A stretch of 64,000 nt of DNA. Origin: Saprospiraceae bacterium. GTDB taxonomy: Bacteria; Bacteroidota; Bacteroidia; Chitinophagales; Saprospiraceae. Shown piece after piece: positions 35,092 through 49,500 of the stretch; within the stretch, counting starts at the first letter, position 1; each line of letters starts with the position of its first letter. The DNA is taken from contig JADJOB010000002.1 in the NCBI GenBank assembly GCA_016714025.1, forward strand, positions 1,830,001 through 1,894,000, in the 5' to 3' direction. The position numbers and the translations under genes are program-made. The notes below the pieces were generated by a model that was given only the letters and a program-made list of their open reading frames with translations, did no database searches and was not told the origin of the DNA.

Positions 35092-36999
35092 TCAGCCCTC
35101 CTCCTTCACTCCATCCACAAAATACATATCAATTTCACCTTTATTTTTTGCGGGAATTTTTCCCCGGTAGGTGCAATGGTATTTGTGTTTAATAATTTCG
35201 TAAGTTGATCCGGAGATATTAATTTTTCCTTCAACACCCTGATGTTCCATAGCGGCGGCAACATTTACGGTGTCACCCCAAATGTCGTAGGCAAATTTTA
35301 TAATACCGACGATTCCGGCAACCACCGGACCGGTATGGATACCAATGCGCAATTGAAAATAAGGTAGATTTTGTGCTTCTCGTTCCAGTTTATGTTTTTG
35401 CATAAAATCCTGGATTTCCATAGCTGCCTGAATGACATCAAATGCATTGGTTTTATTTGCGACCGGTAATCCACCGGCACACATGTAACTGTCACCGATG
35501 GTTTTTATTTTTTCAATATTGTACTTAGAAACGATTTTATCAAACGCACTGTAGAAATAGTTGATTTCTTTTACCAGATTGTGGGCGGTTAGTTGTTCGC
35601 TGGCAATTGTAAAATTTTTAAAATCAGTAAACATAGCAGTCACTTCATCATAACTTTTTGCTTCTGCAAATCCCTTGAGTTTAAGTTCTTCTGCAGTTTC
35701 TTCCGGTAAAATATTTAATAACAATTCGTCACTACGTTTTTTCTCTTGCGAAACTTTTATTTTTTGACGAATCGCGATTACTGAAATCAAAATCATTAAA
35801 ATGGCACCAGCGATCCATCCATTTCTGATTTTCTTTTGTTGAAGGAGTTCATATTCTTTTTGTTTTATTTCGCTGATGTGTTTCTGAACTTCTACCCGAT
35901 ATTTCGCACCACTGATTGCTAACTGATTGCGTTGAACGGCAAAACTATCCTTGGCCATAGATGCAGAATCCAAATACAGATAAGCCGTTTTTAAATCGCC
36001 ATTGGCGGCATAGGCATTCGCGAGATTTCTGTAAATGTTTTTCATGACATAATAATTCTTCAGAAAGCCTTTTTTAACAATGATGTGATAAGCTTCTAAA
36101 GAAAGTTGCATCGCAGCTTTCGGATTATTTTGAATCCGGCGGATATCACTCAACATAGACTTTGCCATCGCCAAATCAACCAGCTCATTATTTCTGGTAC
36201 TGATTTCAATATTTCGTTCTGCCAGAGGAATTGCCAGATCATATTTCTTTTGGAGGTAATAGATATTAGCAATATTGCCACTGATAATACCCATCCATAC
36301 TTCCGAATTTAATTTGATTGCAAATTCTTCTGCCAGGTGAAAATAATAAAGAGCAGAATCAAATTGATTCAAAGTGCGATAACAATATGCGATCGTATTT
36401 ACTTTGGAAATAATATTTTCAATTTTGTTTTGTGGAGTATGATTCCACATTTCCAGGAAAAATGATTTCGCAGTTTGGTAATCACCAAAATATTGATGCT
36501 TGCTGCCATAATCAAAGATGTATTCTCCTTTGTTTGGAAAGTCGTCTTGATTAAATTCAGAATACAATCCATATGCTTGTGCAAATTGTTCGATTGACAG
36601 ACTGAATTCTTTTCGTTCCCAATAACAATATCCCAATAGTTGACGCGCTTCAGCCTGAATAAAATAGTCTTTGCAAATGCCGGATTCGTATATAAGAGAT
36701 TCCAATTCATTTGGAATGTCTGGATTTTGTCTTTCTTTCCAAAACAGTAATTTGAGACGAGACCAACGAAAGAAAAATTTCAGATTCACATCCTTGCTTT
36801 CTTCTGCCCATTGGAGAAATTGTTGAAGACAAGCCTTCCTGGAAATTGAATCTAAATGGTTGAAAGGATCTTCAAAATTCTTCATGCATTGAACCCTGTA
36901 ACTAAACGATTGATTTTGCAAACTGTCCGGGTATGGAATATTTGCAAACAATTGAGTGCTCAACACTAAAAGACAAAAACACAATCGCACTTGGAACAT
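35092..36999 (-). CDS. TPR-containing class III adenylate/guanylate cyclase
   Basis: Translation most likely begins at ATG 36999 (MFQVRLCF). A signal-type hydrophobic start (residues 1-20) is followed by tetratricopeptide repeats to about residue 370 and one membrane helix (WIAGAILMILISVIAI). A short coiled linker ending in LLLNILPEETAEEL leads to the cyclase domain. The metal sites are MFTDFKNFT and KTIGDSYMCAGG, and the purine-selecting residues (Lys in IKTIGD and Asp in YDIWGD) favour ATP. The transition-state Arg in the VNxASR pattern is replaced: the sequence reads TVNVAAAMEH. The domain may therefore be a weak enzyme. TPRs would face the periplasm. Confidence 0.85.
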   Translation of the reverse strand: MFQVRLCFCLLVLSTQLFANIPYPDSLQNQSFSYRVQCMKNFEDPFNHLDSISRKACLQQFLQWAEESKDVNLKFFFRWSRLKLLFWKERQNPDIPNELESLIYESGICKDYFIQAEARQLLGYCYWERKEFSLSIEQFAQAYGLYSEFNQDDFPNKGEYIFDYGSKHQYFGDYQTAKSFFLEMWNHTPQNKIENIISKVNTIAYCYRTLNQFDSALYYFHLAEEFAIKLNSEVWMGIISGNIANIYYLQKKYDLAIPLAERNIEISTRNNELVDLAMAKSMLSDIRRIQNNPKAAMQLSLEAYHIIVKKGFLKNYYVMKNIYRNLANAYAANGDLKTAYLYLDSASMAKDSFAVQRNQLAISGAKYRVEVQKHISEIKQKEYELLQQKKIRNGWIAGAILMILISVIAIRQKIKVSQEKKRSDELLLNILPEETAEELKLKGFAEAKSYDEVTAMFTDFKNFTIASEQLTAHNLVKEINYFYSAFDKIVSKYNIEKIKTIGDSYMCAGGLPVANKTNAFDVIQAAMEIQDFMQKHKLEREAQNLPYFQLRIGIHTGPVVAGIVGIIKFAYDIWGDTVNVAAAMEHQGVEGKINISGSTYEIIKHKYHCTYRGKIPAKNKGEIDMYFVDGVKEEG

Positions 37000-37440
37000 A
37001 TAAAGCAAGAAGAGTTACTCAAATATAATTCACCACCAATAAAACAGAAGTTAATTTTATTTGTAACAAGAATATATTCAGCCTATCTCTAATTTTTATG
37101 AATCCTCTAAGTTTTTTTCTGTAGCAACCAAGATCATATATATAAAATTGATAATATATAATTTATAAATTTTACAAATAATATGAATATATAAACCCTT
37201 GATTTTAGGGTGTCTAAATTCGATGCCAAAACCCAAACAGGAGCTATAAAAAGCTTAAAATGGGCTTTGAAATTAGATCGTTTAGCTTCATTTGCATCGA
37301 ATTTTTAACGAGAATTACATAGAAGACTAAGTAGAAATGCCATAAAAGCTATTGAGATTAAAGTATAGTGATATATATAAATTACAGATTATGAATATTA
37401 TATAAAAAAGTAAAAATTTTATATGAAAAAAATTCATTTA

Positions 37441-37474
37441 TTGCGGTAATCCTGAATAAGCCATATTATTTTTG
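37441..37474 (+). promoter_or_regulatory. Bacteroidota-type promoter for the 4106-aa gene
   Basis: The -7 box TATTTTTG (37467-37474) fits TAnnTTTG, with a TTG at 37441 as a possible -33 element; the spacing of 23 nt is slightly long. The start codon is 61 nt downstream. The rest of the 527-nt gap (37000-37535) is very AT-rich and contains no gene. Confidence 0.4.
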
Positions 37475-37535
37475 CTCGATTAGACTGTCGAAGCCGGTCT
37501 AATGGTATTTATATATAGAACCTAACTCAAATCTC

Positions 37536-40500
37536 ATGAAAAGACGTAGTCCTATTGGATTTACTATTAGATTCATTTGTATCCTTTTTCTATCCCTGGG
37601 ATCCTATTTACAATCCACAGCTCAGGTTGATGTCAATTCTTCAGGAGGTACCATGATGGCCAGTTATACCAACCTGGCAAATGCATTTTCTGCTATAAAT
37701 GCAGGTACGCATACTGGTATTATTAACATAGGAATTTCTGGAAATACTACAGAACCGGTAACCGGGGCTATCCTCAATGCGAGTGGTGCGGGTTCTGCAA
37801 GTTATACCTCCATTTTAATAGTACCGATAGGTGGCGCAGCCCGAACAATTTCCGGTGCTGCAACTGCCGGTTTGCCATTGATAGATTTGAATGGGGCAGA
37901 CAATGTAACCTTCGATGGATTGAATGCAGGAGGAAACGCATTAACGATTGAAAACACAACGGTATCAGCTACAACTGGAACCTCAACAATCCGTTTGCAA
38001 GCAGATGCAACAAACAACACGTTTATCAGATGTACTGTAAATGGTGCAGGAACCATGTCAGTAGGTACCAATGGAGGTAATTTCTATTTTGGGGCAGGTT
38101 CTACAACAACAGGAAATGATAATAACCTGATTTCAAATTGTAAGATTGGTCCAAGTGCAGGTAACCCATTTACCAAAGGAGTATACAGCAATGGTACGAT
38201 TACAACAACTGCACAATATAACAGCAACAATACCATTACAAATTGTGAAATTTTTGACTTTTTTGGAGTATCCGCACAGTCTGCCGGTATTTATATTACA
38301 TCGGGTTCAACAAATTGGACAATTACTAATAATAAATTCTACCAAACCACCACAAAAACACAAGTTACTACAGGAACGATTCATGCTGCAATTCAGCTTG
38401 CCAGTACCAACATAGTGGGTTGTATAGTAACCGGAAATATTATTGGATTTGCAAATGCAGCCGGTACTGGTCAGTATAGTCTTGTTGGGGTTTCAACCTC
38501 ATCCAGAATGGTTGGTATTTATTCATCAGCATTAGGTACTACAGAACCTACAATAATTAATAATAACACCATTCAAAACATCAGCTTAACCGGTATCTTA
38601 AGTACCACAACGACCATAGCTTCCTTTATAGGCATTCAAATTGCGAGTGGTTGGGTAAGTGAATGTAATAATAACATTGTGGGAAGTTTGGATGGATCCA
38701 AAACGATTTCTGTAAATTCTACTACAACTTCTACTTCAGAAATGTATGGCATATACAGCAGTGTATCGATTGCTGCTGTTACTGACTTTAAAAACAATTT
38801 TATCGGTTCTCTTACATATACAAATCCAGGAACTGCTGCTTGCGGTATTGTTGGAATTAGAGCAGGAAACACAGCTGGAAATACCCTCACCATAGAAAAC
38901 AATATTATCGGAGGAGTTGGTGGTGAACTTAAAACTGTCAACAACTCCACACTGGCTAGCTTAAATGGGAATTCTGTTATTGGAATTTATGTTCAAACTT
39001 CCACAGACATTATCAAGAATAATACGATTTCTAACTTAACTACCAATAACCAATCAACTGGAACAGCAACAACTGCTTCTATTCATGGGATCTATATATC
39101 TTCCGCTGCCCCAGGTACACTAGTTACCGGAAACAAGATTCACACATTGAGCAACACATCTCCAGCTGCAAATTGTTGGATAAATGGAATCACTGTTTCC
39201 ACTACAACGGCAACCGTTACTTTTAGCAACAATTTCCTTCATTCATTTAATATTACTGGAACTGGAACAACCGCTACCATAAATGGTATTTATGTTTCTG
39301 GTGGAAATTCAAACTATATTAATAATATGATTCGTTTGGGTTATACCGCTGCCGGAACTTCTATCACCAATGGCTTACAAATAAATGGTATTTTCGAAAG
39401 TTCAGGAACCAATAATTTCTTCTTCAATTCAATTTATATCGGAGGTACTGGTGTTGCAACTTTAACAAATAACAGCTTTGCATTTTTTAGTAATGCAGTT
39501 ACGACTACTAGATATTATGGAAACAATGTATTCTATAACGCACGTTCAAATGGTGCTTCAACAGGAAAACATTACGCTGTAAAAATTGCAGGAACTACTC
39601 CAAATCCAACAGGTACTACAATTAATTTCAATGATTACCTGGCAGATGGTACAGGAGGTGTACTAGGTCAATATAATTTAGTAGACCAGACAACCCTTGC
39701 AGCCTGGAAAACAGCTACGGGACAAGATTGCAACAGTATTTCATCCAATCCTAAATTTTTAAATCCAACAGGTACCAGTTCAACCGTGGATTTGCATATT
39801 AACTCCGGGATGGCAACTCCTGTGGAAGGCGCTGGCCAAGAAATCGGTTTTATTATGGATGATTTCGATGGACAAACCAGATCTGCTTTATCCCCTACGG
39901 ATATTGGTGCGGATGCAGGAAATTTTACAGTATTTGATGTTTCTCCACCGAATATAAAATACACTCCGCTTTTAAGTGCATGCGGTACAGGAAATGTGAT
40001 TTTAGCTCCGGTTTCAATTTTAGACGCAACGGGAGTGCCTACAGGCGGTGCTACAAGACCCCGGGTATATTATCGTAAAAATGGAGGATCCTGGTTCTCA
40101 AATCCAGGAGTCTTATTAACAGGTACCGGTACAAATGGCGAATGGCAATTTACGATGCTTGCCGGGGATATGGGTGGACTTGTGTTGGGTGATATCATAG
40201 ATTATTATGTGATCGCACAGGATTTAGCAGCTCCAATTAATATTATATCCAATCCTTGTGGTGCAAATGCTACAGATGTAAATACTATAATAACGGCCCC
40301 TCCAGTACCCAATACAATCATTGTTAAAAATGCAATGTCTGGTACGTTTACCGTTGGGATTGGTGGAAATTATACCACTTTAACCGCTGCTATCAATGAT
40401 TATAATAATCGTTGTGTAAGTGGACCTATTACCTTCTTATTAATTGACAATTCCTATCCTACTGAAACCTATCCAATTTCAATAAATGCAATTAGTGGTC

Positions 40501-43500
40501 AATCTTCTGTAAATACAACAACTATCAAACCTGATGCAGGCAAAACGCCCGTCATTTCTGGAAGTTCAGCAAGCTGTATCTTTAGATTTAATGGTGCAGA
40601 CTATGTAATAATTGATGGTTCTAATGCTGGTGGAACAGACAGAAGTTTAACTTTAAACAATACAAATACTGCAAGCAATACTGCAGTGGTATGTATTCAA
40701 TCCTTAGGCTTAGGATTAGGTTCAACCAATGACGTAGTAAAGAATTGTAAAATCATCGGCGGTTTAAGTACTGGAGTAAATTTTGGAATTCATATTGCCG
40801 GCACAACCATTTCAACAACTGCAACCGGTGATGATAATGATGATAATACCCTCCAGAACAATTTGATTAAAATGGTGCAGTATGGAATTTATTCCAATTC
40901 AAGTGCAGCAGGTAAAAATGACAATTTAAATATTCTTTCAAATGAAATTGGTTCAGTGGTTACTGCGGAACAAATTGGTTTAAATGGATTGTTATTAGCC
41001 CAAATTAACAACTCAACGATAGCTAAAAATGAAATTTTTAATATCATAGGGACTTTAACAAATCCTACCGGGATGCGGATTAATGCGGGTACCACCAATA
41101 CACTGATTTCTAGCAACCGGATCCATGATTTACAATACACAGGAACAGGTGGCTACGGTGGAAAAGGAATTGACCTGGCGGTTTCTACGAATGCGGCTAT
41201 TACCATTTCAAATAATTTTATTTATAATTTATTGGGTGACGGTTGGAGTGCAATGACATCTGATGCTATTTGTGGTATTCGCTTATTATCTGCCAGTACA
41301 AACATCAATGTGTACCATAATACGGTAAATTTAACTGGGTCTATTTCAAGATCCGGTGCCACAGCCGACGTAAGTGCTGCATTTTATGCTCATTCGGCTG
41401 CAGCTTTATTGAATGTAAAGAATAATATTTTTATTAATAAATTAGAAAACACTACAGGAGTAGCAAAAGCCTATGCTATTTATACAGAAGTTGGCGGTTC
41501 AGCATATAGCAGTCTTGACAACAATAATTATTTTGTATCCGGACCGGAAGGGGTGCTTTCAAGAATTGGAGCTGTTGATTATTTGACATTAACTGATTGG
41601 AAAAATGCCATTGGAAAAGATGTATTGGCAAAAAATATTGATCCTTTGTTTGTTAGTGCAACTGATTTACACCTGCAAAATAATCCTGCAAATGAATGTT
41701 TTAATCAAGGTGGAATGCCTATTCCATCCGTAACAATGGATATCGATATGGAAAACAGATCCTTATCAAATCCTGATATCGGGGCTGATGAATACAATCC
41801 AGCTGGAAATTTGGTAATTGCCGTTAATGAAACATCAGGTACCGTAGATGATAAAAGAATATGCCTTGGGGCCTCTGCTACCATAACAACTACAGGAGGA
41901 ATTTCTCATAAGTGGAATACGGGTGAAACAACAAATATGATTACAAAATCACCTGCTGCTGCATTAACAATTTACTATGACACTGTAACTTTAGCTTCAG
42001 GTTGCACTGTTGTGATGTACGATACGATTTTTGTTCTCCCACTTCCAAACGCATCCATCAGTCCTTCCAATCCGAGTATCTGCTCTGGAACCAGTATTAA
42101 TTTAACTGCATCTGGTGGTGGAACTTATTTATGGGATAATGGAACGACAAATCCAGTGAGGTCTGTGTCACCAGCTTCAACAACTAGCTATACAGTTACC
42201 GTAACAAATGCAAATGGATGCACTGCTACGGCTACTGCAACGGTTACCGTTAATATGTCGCCTACTGCAACCATAACTCCAGCTGCACCTACCTTATGCA
42301 GCGGTTCTGTTCAAACATTGACTGCAAGTGGTGGCATTAGTTATTCCTGGAGCACGGGCGCAGTTACTCCTGCAATTAATGTGAGTCCGGGTTCAACTAC
42401 AAGCTATACAGTGACCGTAACTGCAGCCAATGGTTGTACTGCATCCAAGACAGCCACGGTTACAGTAATTCCTGGTGTTTCTACAACCGAAACCCATGTT
42501 GAACCAACAAGTTGTATTTCTTTAGATGGTTCAATAAATCTTACTGTTACGGGCCCTGGCGGTTATTCTTATAACTGGACTACACCAGATGGAACCGGAT
42601 TAATTAATGGCCAGGAAGATCAATCAGGACTTTCTGTAGGTACTTATATAGTAACCGTTACAGCAGGAAATGGATGTACTGCAACGCGATCAATTACCTT
42701 GGCTGGTCCTGGAAATTGTGGTGGTTGTCCATCAATAGGAGCCTATACAACAAATACCTCTCAAATCTGCAAAGCCATAAATTTCGTTTCTACCGCAAGT
42801 GGTTTGACCAATATGGGTAGCATTTATGGAATTCGATTTGTTTATTCAACTTCAGCTTTGGCTGATCCTTATACCATGGGAACTACTTTAGGAACAGTTC
42901 CAAATGCCTCTTTAACTTCTGGCGGAACAGTTGCTACATTAAATGCAAGCATTCCGGCAATTGGAAACTATTTCTTATATGCTGTTTTATCTCCGGCACC
43001 AATTAATCCAAATTGCAGGCCGTTTAAATCTACTTCAATCGTAGTTTATAATTGTGTTGCAATGATCACAGATCCATGTTCTTGTAAAAACAATGCAACA
43101 ACTCAAACCAACGGACAATTTAATGATATTGTCACGGTGAATGCTCCAAGTGGACAAACCTGGACAGTTTCAGCGAATACAGGTTTTTATCAGTCTTCAA
43201 GTCCGGCTCCTCCAGCTCCTCCGGTAATTATTCCTATAGGAACCGCTATGACCAATGGTACTCTGGATGGTATCAATAATGATGGCGACGGACAAACGGA
43301 TGAGCCAGATGAAAATGTTTATTACACATTGCGAGGCGTACACGTAGATGCCTTGGGTTATAATATCACTGTTACTAATTCAGCAGGAACAAGTTCTTCC
43401 ATTGGAAGTACTTGTTACTATCCAAATCCAAGTATTAATGGATTGGCCAGTACCTTCTGTCTCAACGATCCAGCGGTAACTTTATCTGGATCAGCCCAAT

Positions 43501-46500
43501 TAGGGGATGGTTCAGGTACTGCAATGGGTGTTGGAACATTTACTGTGAATGGAGTACCACGTACTGTGTTTGATCCTGCTGTTCAGGGTGTCGGTACCCA
43601 TACTGTTACCTTCTCATTTGATGCTGCTGATGGCGTGCCAAATGGTTCACATCCTGGTTGCATTCAAGCAATATCACAATCTGTAATTGTAAATCCGGTT
43701 CCAACCGTAAATCCGGTTACAAGTACTTCTTATTGCGTGGGTCAAACATCGCCACAAATTAATTTTACAGGAACACCAGCAACGGGGGTCATTTTTAATT
43801 GGACCAGAACACCGGAGGCTATAGGTCTTGCACCAACCAGTGGTTCAGGATTTATTCCGTCATTTGTTACCACCAATGCAGGAGCAACTCCTTTAACTTC
43901 TACCTTTACGGTGACACCTTCCTATACAAGTGGTGCCAGAACTTGTACAGGTACACCAATCACGTTTACAATTACGGTAAATCCAACACCAACTGTAAAT
44001 GCAGTTGCTGATGTTCAATATTGTCATGGAGATGTTACTGCAGTTATAAATTTTACAGGATCAACTCCGGGTGCAACTTATACCTGGACGCGTACTCCGG
44101 AAGCTATCGGATTAGCTGCGACCAATGGAACTAACTCTGTTCCATCCTTTGTAGCATCCAATCCTACAGCAGTGCGTGTGACCAGTACATTTACTGTAAC
44201 TCCAAGTTATTCTGATGGAAGAGTTACCTGTACCGGTACACCCATTACATTTAGAATATCCGTATTGCCTCAACCGGTGGCTCGTTGTAAAAACGCTACA
44301 CTTTATCTTGACAAAAATGGCTCTGCTACCTTAACTGTAGCAGATATAGACAATGGAAGTACAGCAAGGACTTTAAGTCTAAGTAAAACAAATTTTGATT
44401 GCGGCAATGTGGGTGTAAATACAGTTACTTTATTTGCGAGAGATTCTTGCATGAAAGCATCAACTTGTACTGCTACTGTAACTGTTTTAGATACCATCCG
44501 TCCAACCATGTTCTGCCCATCAGATTTAACCATTAATCTTGATCCAGGTGAATGCGATCGGGCAGTTCAATTTGTGGATCCTTACGCAACGGATAATTGT
44601 GGCCTGACTAAATCCACCACAACAGGATCTATTACCACAGCATTTAATTCAAATAATCAGTTTGCTGGAGCCATGTGGAATGTGACGAATTTGACAGGGG
44701 GGCCAATCATATTAAATTCATTTGCTACAAATATTTCAGCAACTGTTGGTACCAATTGCATAGGTGAAGTCTATTATACTCCGACGACTTACGTGGGTAA
44801 AGAAGCTAATCCAGCTGCCTGGACCTTATTGGGAACTGGAAATGCTCCATGTGCTGGATTAAACATGCCTACACTTTTCAACATCGGTGGGTTGGTAATT
44901 CCAGCTGGGCAGTCATTTGGTTTATATTTCAATTTAGCAAATTATACAGCAGGTTCTATTGTATTAAGGTATACCAATGGAAACATTACATTTAATAATG
45001 GTGATTTGTTATTAACTCTAGGAGTTGGAAAAGCTAATCCAGCTTTTACAGGAGCAACTTTTTTAACCAGATATTGGAATGGAATAATTAATTATACAAA
45101 AGAAACTATTATTGGTGGAGTTCCAACCATCATGCAAACTGATAATTCCGGATTTAAAAACGGAGACATATTCCCAAGGGGTACTACTTGCTTGAGTTTT
45201 AAAGCCACCGATTTTAATGCAAATACCAATGCATGTACATTCTGCTATACATTAGTAGAATATCAAAATCCAGTTCACTTCTTAACTTGCCATGATGAGA
45301 TTCAAATCAGTCTCAATGAAAATTGTTATGCAACCGTTGGAGCTGATGAAGTATTGTCTGGCGGTCCTTACGGTTGTTACGATGATTATCTGGTTGAAAT
45401 CAGGGATTGGGTGACAAATGCTTTGATCGACCGGTTCCCAAATATACCGGGTGTTCAACTGGGTTCTCAAGACATTGGTCGTGAATTTAAAATTACCATC
45501 ATCGATCCGGATACCGGAAATTCTTGTTGGGGACATGCAACTGTAGAAGATAAACTACCACCAATACTTACTTGTGCCCGGGATACTTGCGTTCCTTGTG
45601 GTTCTGGTACTACGCCATTTTATACAGGTATTACCGGAGTTCGTGAGAATTGCAGTTCGTATTCTTTAACTTATGAAGATGATGTAACTCAAGGCGGTTG
45701 TGGTGCAGGTTTTGAAGAAAAAATCATCCGCAAATGGACAGCCATAGATGGTTATGGCAATAAAGCGGTTTGTATTCAGACCATCATCGTGAAATTAGCT
45801 ACAATTGCAGATGTTGGCGTTCCTGATAATTACGACGACGTAGAACAACCCGCATTAGCTTGCGACGAAAAAATCAATACAGTTAAAGATTATACACAAC
45901 ATTATTTAGCTTACCCATATTGTGTGGATGGATATTTATTGGATTCTGCTTATTGGTTTGCAACCGGTGGCTTCCTGCCCAGTCCAAATGGTGACCTTGC
46001 AGGAGAACGTAAACCGCGCACCTTGGGTTGGAATGTAATTGATACGGGAAAATATATTGGACATCCAAGTCCATTCCCAATTTATTGGCCAGCTCATCCA
46101 AGTTGGCGTCCAAACAATCCAGTTTGTTGGGGTCCGGATGAAGTTATCATGTGGGCTGGAACAGGAACTCCAACAGGAGCAACCTGTCACAACCTGGGGA
46201 TGACTTTCCGCGATATTGTTATTGATATTGCTAAACCAGGTTGCGACGCAGGCCCAATCGGTTGTTATAAAGTAATCCGTCAATGGACCGTATTGGATTG
46301 GTGTACCGGTGTAGCCGGTGGCCACAACCAAATTATTAAAGTGGTTGATCGCGAAGGTCCACAAATTTTATATCCGGATACAGTAGTCGCCAATATGGAG
46401 CCCTGGAGATGTTTAGGCATCTGGGAAGTTCCAAAACCTTGGTTAATCGATAATTGCAGTAATGAAATTCATTACACAATCAAAATGTTGAATGGGGTAG

Positions 46501-49500
46501 TTACAGGCAATGAAATAGATGGCTTCGTGATTCGCGATATTGAACGTGGAGTCAATGATGCATATATCTATGCTGAAGACTGCTGTGGAAACATAACTAA
46601 AAGAAGAATTGCAATCAACGTAATTGATAATACACCCCCAGTTGCGGTATGCGATCAAAAAACATTTGTAAGCATAACCGGCAATCAAACTCAGGGTGAA
46701 AATTTTGCAAAAGCATTTGCAGAAGATTTTGATCAGGGAAGTTTTGACAATTGCAGTCCACACGTATTCTATAAAGTAATCCGGATGGAGCAACTTAGAG
46801 GAACGAATAATGGTAGCAATGCAAACCAATCTGATAATGGTACCAATTGTACCGGAATTAATGGAGATGATAATGCACTCTTAGATGGCAATCAAATTTA
46901 TTTTGACGACCATGTTAAATTCTGTTGCACCGATGTAGGTAAATCCATTATGGTGGTATTCCGCGTTTTTGATATTGAACCAGGTGTTGGTCCAATTCCG
47001 CCAAACCGGATGAATCAAGGGGGCGCATTGTTTAATCACTACAGTGATTGCATGGTAGAAGTTGAAGTTCAGGATAAGAGCGTACCTACCGTAGTGCCTC
47101 CACCAAATATTGTGGTTAGCTGTTGGTTCTGGTTTGATGTAGACAAAATTTCTGATCCAAATGATGCCACGTTCGGTAGAGTTGTAAATGATTTAAGTTT
47201 AAGACATAAAGTGGTAACCAATGATTTAGTTTGTTACAACTATTGTGTTCGAAATGATATTACGGGTTATCCTGGTTATGTACCTGGAGCACCTCCATCA
47301 AACCCACCAGCTTGGAATCGTGCTTGTGATTATTACAGGGTGTTGTTTGATACCGCACATTATGATAGAAAATATGAATTGGTATGGGGTTTTGATGGTA
47401 CGGTATTGGGTGCATGTGGAACCAATTATTCCATTTCTGTAAATGACAATCGCGAATGCGGACAGGGACAAATTACCCGAACCATTGTTGCGAGAGGTCC
47501 TAATGGAATCAGCGTAACCGGAACTCAAATCATTTGGGTGGTCGATTGCGATCCTTTCTATATTAACGGAGCAGACAATTGCGATCCGGATGATGATATC
47601 ACCTGGCCGGGCAATTGTACTGGACAAGCAACTACGATTGACGGTTGTGGGGCTGATATCAGTCCTGATAATCCAGTTCTCGGACGTCCTGTAATTGAAA
47701 ATAATGCGGATGATCTGTGTGCATTAATCAGTGTTGAATATGTGGATGAAATATTTACCATCGAACCGGATGCTTGTTTCAAAGTATTGCGTCATTGGAC
47801 TGTTATTGACTGGTGTCAATACGACCCAAGTATAGATCCTACAAAAGGTCGTTGGGAATATTTACAGATAATTAAAGTTCATGATACAGACAAACCAATA
47901 GTAACTTTAAGTGTAGGTGATTGCGAACCGGCCACAAAAGTAAATGGCATATGTAGTGGACATATTGAATTTAGAGCGAGTGCTATTGATAATTGTACGC
48001 CATTGGATTGGTTAACGTATGAATATAAAATTGACCTTTATAATGATGGTATCGGTAATTATACAGGTGGCTATGATGCCATGGCTAGTCCATTGAGTCC
48101 AAAAGCATTTGCAGCGGGTCGCACTCCATTATTTAGTGATAATCCTTATGCAGATAATGCTTACAATACATCTCAAATAAGCGGAACTTATCCAGTGGGA
48201 ATTCATAAAGTATGTTATTTTGTTGAAGATGGTTGTGGCAATGTCGGCCAGGCATGTCAATTTTTTGAAATTAAAGATTGTAAAGCACCAACACCTTATT
48301 GTGAAGTAGGAGTCATTTCTGTGGTCATGCCATCTTCAGGTTGTGTTACAATTTGGGCAAAAGATCTGGATCATGGAAGTTATGACAATTGCACCAATGC
48401 GGAAAATCTCCGAATATTCTTTGATGGAGATACTTCATTAATTAGCCGGACTTTCTGCTGCGATGATTTTGTAAATCAGGGTGCTAATGACGAATTGATT
48501 GTACCGGTTCAACTTTGGGTAATGGATGAAGAAGGAAATGCAGATTTTTGCAAAACGACAATTTTGATTCAGGATCCTCAGAATATTTGTCCGGATAAAA
48601 AGCCTTTGGGTAAGATCAGTGGATTGTTAAAAACTGAAAAGGATGAGACAACTGAAAAAGTTTTTGCCAGCTTGTATCAGTCTGGTTCAAAATTGAAGGA
48701 AATGACAACTGCATCCAATGGTAATTATCTTTTTGGTGATTTGAATTTTGGTCCAAGTATGGAGTATGTGGTTCATCCAATTCGTACAGATGATCCGGTG
48801 AATGGTGTAAGTACTGCGGATATTGTTAAAATTCAAAGACATATTTTAGGTATTGAAACATTAAACAGTCCATTTAAATTAATTGCTGCCGATGTAAATA
48901 ATTCAGGCTCGATAACTGCTTCAGATATTTCTGATATCAGAAGATTGGTCTTGGGTGTCACAGATAAATTTGCTAAAGTTGATTCCTGGACCTTTATTCC
49001 TGGAAGTTATCAATTTGCAGATCCATTAAGTCCCTGGACAGCTCCAAGAGAAGCTGTTGTTCAGGTATTGGAAGCGAAGTTGTATACAGAAAACTTTATG
49101 GCAGTGAAGATGGGTGATGTTACCAACAATGCCCGTGCACACCAGCTTCATGGTACCACTGAACGTACTAATGGTAAATTGCATTTTGAGATTGATAAAG
49201 GCACTACCGAAACAGGTGAAATCTATACAATTGCATTTAGATCGAGTGATTTCAATGATATCTCAGGGTATCAGTTTACACTGAATTTTGATCAAACTGT
49301 TTTAAGCTATGAAGGATTTGAATCTGGTTTATTGCCTCTTAACGAAAGTAATTTTGGATTAGCACAGTTGGAAAAAGGAAAATTAACAACCAGCTGGGAC
49401 AATCGAATTGGTGTTACTTCAAATTCTAATGAAGTATTGTTTAGTTTGATTTTCCGTGCAAATGCAAAAAGCCCAATTGAAAAATTGTTGACAATAACCA

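Noticed and set aside
42030..42480. Repeats in the giant gene considered as a CRISPR-like or DNA repeat array
   Set aside because: The similarity is at protein level (Ig-like domains) with diverged codons; there are no constant-length spacers.
44303..47782. Several minus-strand open frames within the giant gene
   Set aside because: They are shadows of the plus-strand coding sequence, without own signals.
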